Positions 33,201 to 37,142 of a stretch of DNA of 37,142 nucleotides are shown piece after piece. Position numbers and translations under genes: made by a program. The notes beneath the pieces were generated by a model. It had not been told where the DNA came from. It searched no databases and was given only the letters and a program-made list of their open reading frames with translations. Source of the stretch: an uncultured Akkermansia sp. (lineage in GTDB: Bacteria > Verrucomicrobiota > Verrucomicrobiia > Verrucomicrobiales > Akkermansiaceae); NCBI GenBank assembly GCA_947628035.1, contig CANQYL010000011.1, positions 1 to 37,142 of the forward strand, given 5' to 3'. Every line of letters starts with the position of its first letter. Within the stretch, counting starts at the first letter, position 1.

Positions 33201-36200
33201 CCCGCCTGTCCCGTTGAATTCGATGAGCGCCTGCGCTTCCTGCTCCCCGTAATTCGTGTTGTTTACAGCCACGCGCATGCCGTGGTCGCTGTGCAAGGTC
33301 AGCGTGCTTCCCTCCTTCAACCGGGTGAGTCTCACTTCTCCCTTGGTCTGCACGTCGGTGATGAGCGCGGCGTCCACCCCGCCCAGCTCCAGGTCGCCCG
33401 TGTACGCATCATCCGTTTGGATGGTCAGGGTTCCCGTGTAGTTCCCCGCATTCTCCAGCCTCCCGCCCTTCATCACCACGCTGCCTCCCGCCGCCTGACC
33501 TCCCATGTCGTAGGCGCTCTCCTCCCCCTCCAGGGTGACGCCGCCCGCCATGCTGCCTCCGCTCAGGACAAGCCCTGCGCCGTCCTTGAGCAGGAGCTCC
33601 ACATCTTCACCGATATTTCCTGCGCTCTGCGTGAGGCTCGTCCCCGTCCCGCTCAGCTCCATGCTCCCGCCCGTAATGCTGCCACTCGTCTCCATCGTCG
33701 CTCCCTCGCTGAGCGTGAGCTCCACCCCGGAAAGACTTCCTCCCGTCTGCGTGAACTTGACTCCCTCACCGCTCAAGACAATGCTCCCGCCCGTCACGCT
33801 CCCGCCCGCTTCCATGGCGGCTCCTTCCGTCAGGGAGAAATCCGCATCGCTGATGCTGCCACCCTCCTGCACGAACGCCGTCCCCGGCCCTCTCAGTCGG
33901 AAGCTCCCTCCTGTGATCGAACTCTCCCCTTGCTGCTCCATCTGTGCGCCGTCGGCGAGTTCCGTGCTCTGCACCGTGTAGCTCACCGTCCCCACCAGGG
34001 TGAAACTCGCGCCGCTCCCCAGCTCCACTGTACCCTCGCCGGTGATGCTTCCCGCACTCGTCTCGGTCAGCGTCGTGGTTCCGGTCAACCGGAGCTTGCC
34101 TGCCACGTCCAGCTCGCCGCCGTTCATATCCAGGGCGCCGATGCCATTCCCCTCCCCTTCCAGCTCAAGTACACCCTCGCTCAGCCGCACCGTGCCATCA
34201 GTGGTTACGTCCCCATGAACAGTCAACCGGGCATCGCCCGTTTTCTCGAGGGTGGCGGCTTCCAATCCCTCGCCTTCCACGCTGATGTTCCCGTAGAAGT
34301 CCGTGTCCCCGTTGTTCCGGTGTTCGTTGGTGGGGGCGTTGTCCAACTGCACGGTGTGATTGGCTGTGGCTCCCGCCTCCGTTTGCACGAGCAAGTCGCC
34401 GTGCTCATCACTCTCATTCTGCAGCTGGTGGATGATGGTGGGCGTCTCCTCCGGCGTGGTTGGCAGCTTGAGGGTCAAACCTTCATCCACAATCACCGCG
34501 CTGTATCGGTTCAACAGATCCGCCACATCCACGCTCTGACCGTTGCGTGACGTGATCCATATCCCGCTCGTACTGCCCGTGAGCACCAACCGTCCGCCGT
34601 GCACGTCGTCCAGCAGCAGCACGCTGATTCCCTGCATCCCGGCATCCAACACAAAACGCTCTTCCAGCCACGCTTCCAAATCCTCCTGTCCCTCGGGCAT
34701 CCCGCTGAAGCTGCCGTTGGTGAAGAGAATCTCCATCTGTCCCTCAATGCCGTTCCCATCGATACCCTTCAGCACCTCCAGGCTCAAATGCAGTTGCAAC
34801 GCCCCGTCCCCTTCAAAGGCGATCTGCCCATTACCCTCCCGGAATTGCACCATCGAGCGCGCCTCCTGTCCTTCCCGGTACACGTGTTCGGCTCCCACCA
34901 CCATTTTGCTCTCCCCGTCGCGGAAGGTGAGCGTGCTGCCGCTCTTCAAATCGTGCAGCTCGGTCTGAGAGGAACCCGTTACGACCTTGGTGATGCGTGC
35001 TGCATCCACCCCGCCCAGCTCCAACGCAGCCGTGTATTCCTTCGCCGTTTCAAGGCTCAATTCGCCCCTGAATTCCCCGGCGTTCTCCAGTCTCCCGCCC
35101 TGCATCAGCACGCTGCCTCCCGCCGCCTGGTTCCCCATGTCGTAGCTACTCGCCGTGCCCTCTAGGGTGACGCTTCCCGCCATGCTCCCTCCGCTCAGTG
35201 CGAGCCTCGCGCCGTCCTTGAGCAGGAGCTCCACATCTTCACCGATACTTCCCGCGCTCTGCGTGAGACCTGTCCCCGTCCCGCTCAGGGTAAAGGTTCC
35301 GCCGGTGACGTTGCCACTCGTTTCCATCGTGGCGCCGTTGTTCAGGGTGAATTCGCCGCCGGAGATGCTGCCTTCCGTTCCCTGCGTGAATCCGGCGCCG
35401 TTGAGGGAGAAGGTTCCGCTTTGGATTTCTCCCCCGTTTTGCGTCAACTCCGCCCCTTCATCCAAGGTAAACTCCACCCCCGAGATGCTGCCGTCCGTCT
35501 GCGTGAAGCCCGTCCCCTCCCCGCTCAATCCGTAGGTGCCGCCCGTGATGCTGCCGCTCTGGTTCATCGCGGCTCCCTCGCTCAACGTGAAAACGCCGTT
35601 GCTGATGGCTCCCGCGCCCTCCATCTTCGTGCCGCTCCCGCTCAGGGAGAAATTGCCGTCGGAAATCTTACCGTCGTTCCGAAGAGAGGCAGCCCCGCTC
35701 AACGTGAAGGTTCCGCCCGCAACCTCGCCGCCGCTCTGCGTCAAGGTTGCCCCTTCATCCAAGGTGAACTCCACCCCCGAGATGCTGCCATCCGCCTGCG
35801 TGAAGCTCGTCCCCTCTCCGCTCAGCCCGTACGTGCCACCCGTGATGACGCCGCTCTGGCTCATCGTGGCTCCCTCGCTCAGCGTGAAGTCGCCTCCGTT
35901 AATTTCTCCGGAACCCTCCATCTCCGCGCCGCTTCCCTTCAGGGAGAAGGAGCCGCCGGAAATCTTACCGTCGTTCCGGAGGGAAGCCGTTCCACTCAGC
36001 GTGAAGGAACCATCTGTGATGCTCCCAGTGCTCTGCGTCAACGTCGCTCCCTCACTCATGGTGAACTCCACCCCCGAGATGCTGCCGTCCGTCTGCGTGA
36101 AGCTCGTTCCCTCCCCACTCAATCCGTAGGTGCCTCCCGTGATGATGCCGCTCTGGCTCATCGTGGCTCCCCCGTTCAACGCAAAGTCGCCGCCTCTGAT

Positions 36201-37142
36201 TGCCCCCGCACCCTCCATCTCTGTGCCGCTTTCACTCAGGGAGAAACTGCCGCCGGAAATCTTGCCGCTGTTTCGGAGGGAAGCGCCGTTGCTCAAGGTG
36301 AAGGAACCTCCACAGATGCGCCCTTGTTCGCCTTGCGTGAGACTGGTGGTATCCCCTTCCAAACTGATCGTTCCTCCCTTGATCCTTCCCCCGCTTTGCT
36401 CCATCGTCGCTCCTTCGGAAAGGGTGACCTCCGCCCCCTGCTGAATCGCGCCGCCTTCCTGCACGAATTTCGAGCCTTTCACATCCAACTTAGCGACGGC
36501 TCCGTCCTCCCCGCTGCCCAGGGATCCACCCTCTAGGGTGAAGCTGCCCTTGGTTTCGCCCACCTTTTCCACCGCGATGCTCACAGGCGACTCCCCGCCG
36601 CCGATCTGTCCGTCTCCCATGCTCACGGTCACGCCGGTTATCTTCAGTCTCTCACCCTCCTCCATATCCAGTTTCACCCCGTCCAGTTCAACCGTGCCGG
36701 ACAACGAGAGCTCTCCGTCCCAATCCAGTTCACCCGGTCCGCTGATGCTTCCCGTCGCCAACGCGTCGTTCCCCATGTGCAATCTCGCACCTCCCGACAA
36801 GACAAGTCCCGCACCTTCCTTCACCTCCAGCGACCCCACGCTGCTGTCCGCTCCCCCTAACTCCAATGTGCCTTCCTGCACCTCCATCGAGCCGGGAGTT
36901 GTCAGGTTGCCTCCCACTGTCAATTTTTCCGTCCCTGTCTTGATCAGAGTCAGCTCTCCCGCACCCGGCTCCACCGTCACCTTCAGATTGCCGCCGATGT
37001 TGCGGTACGGATTCAACGCGCTGTCCGTGATGTTGTTCAGTTCCAAGGTCAGCGCGTACTCACCGGATTTCTTGACGAGCAGGTCACCGGTTTCATCCTC
37101 GGCTCCGCTGCGCAGGTTGTGGATCACGCTGTTCTCTGCCGG
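30222..37142 (-). CDS. Giant autotransporter adhesin-like protein (5'-partial)
   Basis: At least 2306 residues; the frame is still open at the window edge, with no signal peptide visible, so the 5' end is missing. A GTG at 37127 is not the true start: the residues around it (AENSVIHNL) match the internal repeat AENSVLRNV. The last ~290 residues form a type V autotransporter beta-barrel: AWVEGVGHF, then LNAWGGAAGADLRLSEETVVGLSLSALYG-type strands and a final GVRLGF with terminal Phe. The passenger is a Gly/Ser/Glu-rich parallel beta-helix with ~20-residue turns such as GGTYGLSGEGTSFTQTDGSI. Larger modules contain KLTVGGNL/GTLELGG-type strands. A Glu/Ala/Gly-rich acidic linker (near 31590-31730) precedes a helical segment and the barrel. 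Probable role: surface adhesion or self-association. No protease or lipase motif seen. Confidence 0.88.
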   Translation of the reverse strand, partial: PAENSVIHNLRSGAEDETGDLLVKKSGEYALTLELNNITDSALNPYRNIGGNLKVTVEPGAGELTLIKTGTEKLTVGGNLTTPGSMEVQEGTLELGGADSSVGSLEVKEGAGLVLSGGARLHMGNDALATGSISGPGELDWDGELSLSGTVELDGVKLDMEEGERLKITGVTVSMGDGQIGGGESPVSIAVEKVGETKGSFTLEGGSLGSGEDGAVAKLDVKGSKFVQEGGAIQQGAEVTLSEGATMEQSGGRIKGGTISLEGDTTSLTQGEQGRICGGSFTLSNGASLRNSGKISGGSFSLSESGTEMEGAGAIRGGDFALNGGATMSQSGIITGGTYGLSGEGTSFTQTDGSISGVEFTMSEGATLTQSTGSITDGSFTLSGTASLRNDGKISGGSFSLKGSGAEMEGSGEINGGDFTLSEGATMSQSGVITGGTYGLSGEGTSFTQADGSISGVEFTLDEGATLTQSGGEVAGGTFTLSGAASLRNDGKISDGNFSLSGSGTKMEGAGAISNGVFTLSEGAAMNQSGSITGGTYGLSGEGTGFTQTDGSISGVEFTLDEGAELTQNGGEIQSGTFSLNGAGFTQGTEGSISGGEFTLNNGATMETSGNVTGGTFTLSGTGTGLTQSAGSIGEDVELLLKDGARLALSGGSMAGSVTLEGTASSYDMGNQAAGGSVLMQGGRLENAGEFRGELSLETAKEYTAALELGGVDAARITKVVTGSSQTELHDLKSGSTLTFRDGESKMVVGAEHVYREGQEARSMVQFREGNGQIAFEGDGALQLHLSLEVLKGIDGNGIEGQMEILFTNGSFSGMPEGQEDLEAWLEERFVLDAGMQGISVLLLDDVHGGRLVLTGSTSGIWITSRNGQSVDVADLLNRYSAVIVDEGLTLKLPTTPEETPTIIHQLQNESDEHGDLLVQTEAGATANHTVQLDNAPTNEHRNNGDTDFYGNISVEGEGLEAATLEKTGDARLTVHGDVTTDGTVRLSEGVLELEGEGNGIGALDMNGGELDVAGKLRLTGTTTLTETSAGSITGEGTVELGSGASFTLVGTVSYTVQSTELADGAQMEQQGESSITGGSFRLRGPGTAFVQEGGSISDADFSLTEGAAMEAGGSVTGGSIVLSGEGVKFTQTGGSLSGVELTLSEGATMETSGSITGGSMELSGTGTSLTQSAGNIGEDVELLLKDGAGLVLSGGSMAGGVTLEGEESAYDMGGQAAGGSVVMKGGRLENAGNYTGTLTIQTDDAYTGDLELGGVDAALITDVQTKGEVRLTRLKEGSTLTLHSDHGMRVAVNNTNYGEQEAQALIEFNGTGGRVALEDNMTLLLDLNADVLAGLRRQKKFELLFTNGNFVIPGGKDALIWVQEHFTFREVLEKLGFAVESVKGGALIISGSTEDVYIVGEDGSEVDSALQLGRYKGVIVDEDLTLDLDVQENAAENSVLRNVDSLGKQTDLNIEKSGEGSITVELHNDEDTDTELGGDLMVNKDEREGTGRADLLKSGSGKLTVGGKLQTEDKLTVADGTLALEGQGSSVGSLNLGGADEAGNETSGELQVDGTLTLTGDSDMSDDRGSITGGGRLVVDGEVQLGEGVQMDGPALELGSEGSVSASGELRLQGVNGQGSLSGRDVTVEGSGGSFGGTLAGSLTVEGRGAQQTLTGEVQGREAALHVQDGGTLKLLGARTARSGEKPLPSVETPSYGSVENGQGGTLRIEAASEEANGSGGAGVHVENDIVFRDDSTTELVFNMNSDRLWDEHDATMLETGRTIYIEDNAHFVLESLGEGIPPKLGDLVNVKVMQGSKVVLGDYAADEEGSAAAGEEAGEAELYSEGAPEENGLTGDGEADGEVELAEDASPEISRNLDVVELRGLFHVYFTGAWLGVDESTGTVYLNGKYRTASLFNGVANSRNSHAGANLLWETSQVLNLFADQGILSVMSARVADTLDSDPAESRRIMAAVAGSTVTSLSAAQRDVMRGRMQSVRNHAQAVSAPYESIEQKTRPYRVIPVKGWKDGVREEPTLTRRDVRGLHAWVEGVGHFHEQHTRGDESGYRLNAWGGAAGADLRLSEETVVGLSLSALYGDLTANASDTAKGDWDSYTVSLWGRTRDDRWAHTFVVSAGLNDAKLNRTVNYGAGSYTAHGKTDGYSLGALYELSYDVPLNRDSTHVLQPFVTTSVMHGVVNGYAESSPDRTGLNVGEQDLTIATLAFGARWLMMTNASKTLNRTIRTELRAAVAQDFGERRAKADVALQANPGYATGVYGSRAGSTALQFGGNVLIPVTGSMDMTLDANADLRAHSAGWNASVGVRLGF
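32862..35135 (-). repeat. Large ~1.6-kb passenger module duplication
   Basis: The segment around 34470-35135 (RYSAVIVDEGLTLKL back to GGSVLMQGGRLENAG) is matched by 32862-33505 (RYKGVIVDEDLTLDL back to GGSVVMKGGRLENAG). Matching DNA anchors are offset by 1608 bases at one end and 1632 at the other. GGxxAARITxV/GGVDAALITDV, LEVLKGI/NADVLAGL and the LLFTNG segments correspond in the same order. A third, more diverged module start (ENSVIHNLRSG) lies at the window edge. Confidence 0.75.
35400..36340 (-). repeat. Tandem 297-bp (99-residue) beta-helix super-repeat, three copies
   Basis: The string encoding GGTYGLSGEGT begins at 35521, 35818 and 36115 (plus coordinates), exactly 297 bases apart. 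Each 99-residue unit is five ~20-residue turns in a fixed order: GGTYGLS...TQxDGSIS, GVEFT...LTQSxG, GxFTLSGxASLRNDGKIS, GxFSLxxSGxxMEGxG, GxFxLxxGAxMxQSG. Outer copies are incomplete. The DNA similarity is high enough that copy-number change by recombination is likely. Confidence 0.8.

Noticed and set aside
31827-34550. 907-codon plus-strand ORF opposite the autotransporter
   Set aside because: It arises from the repetitive GC-biased passenger codons read antisense; no signal peptide, domain or promoter.
32862-36411. Regular repeats considered as a CRISPR array
   Set aside because: The repeats are in frame, encode beta-helix turns, and have no short unique spacers; no cas genes are present.

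Overview
The window looks like a chromosomal segment of a Gram-negative bacterium. It carries a type VI secretion system (T6SS) of the classical proteobacterial type (T6SSi, with TssJ/TssL/TssM), two more putative outer-membrane lipoproteins or subunits, a C-terminal autotransporter barrel, and an IspD of the MEP isoprenoid pathway. Many start codons lack a Shine-Dalgarno (SD) sequence, the Tss proteins are divergent, and the autotransporter passenger is of the glycine-rich repeat kind. Together these make a non-proteobacterial lineage such as Verrucomicrobiota plausible, but this is an inference of low confidence.

Layout. (1) 1-316: no convincing gene; contains one copy of an interspersed palindromic repeat. 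(2) 317-3022, minus strand: a tight four-gene operon yqeY - ispD - YeeZ-like NAD(P)-binding protein - J-domain/Sel1-like membrane protein, with 1-4 bp overlaps, driven by a good sigma70-type promoter at 3032-3060. (3) 3023-3408: divergent intergenic region with a second and a partial third repeat copy, a perfect 14-bp palindrome and a plus-strand promoter. (4) 3409-5490, plus: fused-subunit ADP-forming acyl-CoA synthetase, followed by a clear intrinsic terminator. (5) 5689-29864, minus: about 24 kb of uninterrupted T6SS genes in the order tssB, tssC, hcp, tagJ, tssE, tssF, tssG, clpV, vgrG, DUF6931-like gene, TssJ-like lipoprotein, PAAR-like gene, tssJ, tssK, tssL, tssM, (tssM C-terminal part in the -1 frame), tssA. 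(6) 29865-30221: intergenic region with an inverted pair of palindromic boxes and a separate hairpin. (7) 30222-37142, minus: the 3' 6.9 kb of a giant autotransporter whose 5' end is outside the window.

How it works together. TssB/TssC form the contractile sheath around the Hcp tube. TssK/TssE/TssF/TssG form the baseplate, TssJ/TssL/TssM the membrane complex, and TssA primes assembly. ClpV recycles the sheath, with TagJ as a probable sheath accessory. VgrG and a PAAR-like tip pierce the target. No dedicated effector/immunity pair is visible. The best effector candidate is the long C-terminal extension of VgrG, which has two glycine-rich hydrophobic stretches.

Main points for a second look: the split and C-terminally duplicated TssM; the two sibling TssJ-like lipoproteins flanking the PAAR gene; the VgrG extension; the hairpin between hcp and tagJ; the mirrored boxes upstream of tssB; recurrent ACC/GCC immediately before SD-less ATGs; and the 297-bp and ~1.6-kb repeats inside the autotransporter. 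No computation or database search was run; family names come from recognition of the translated sequence.
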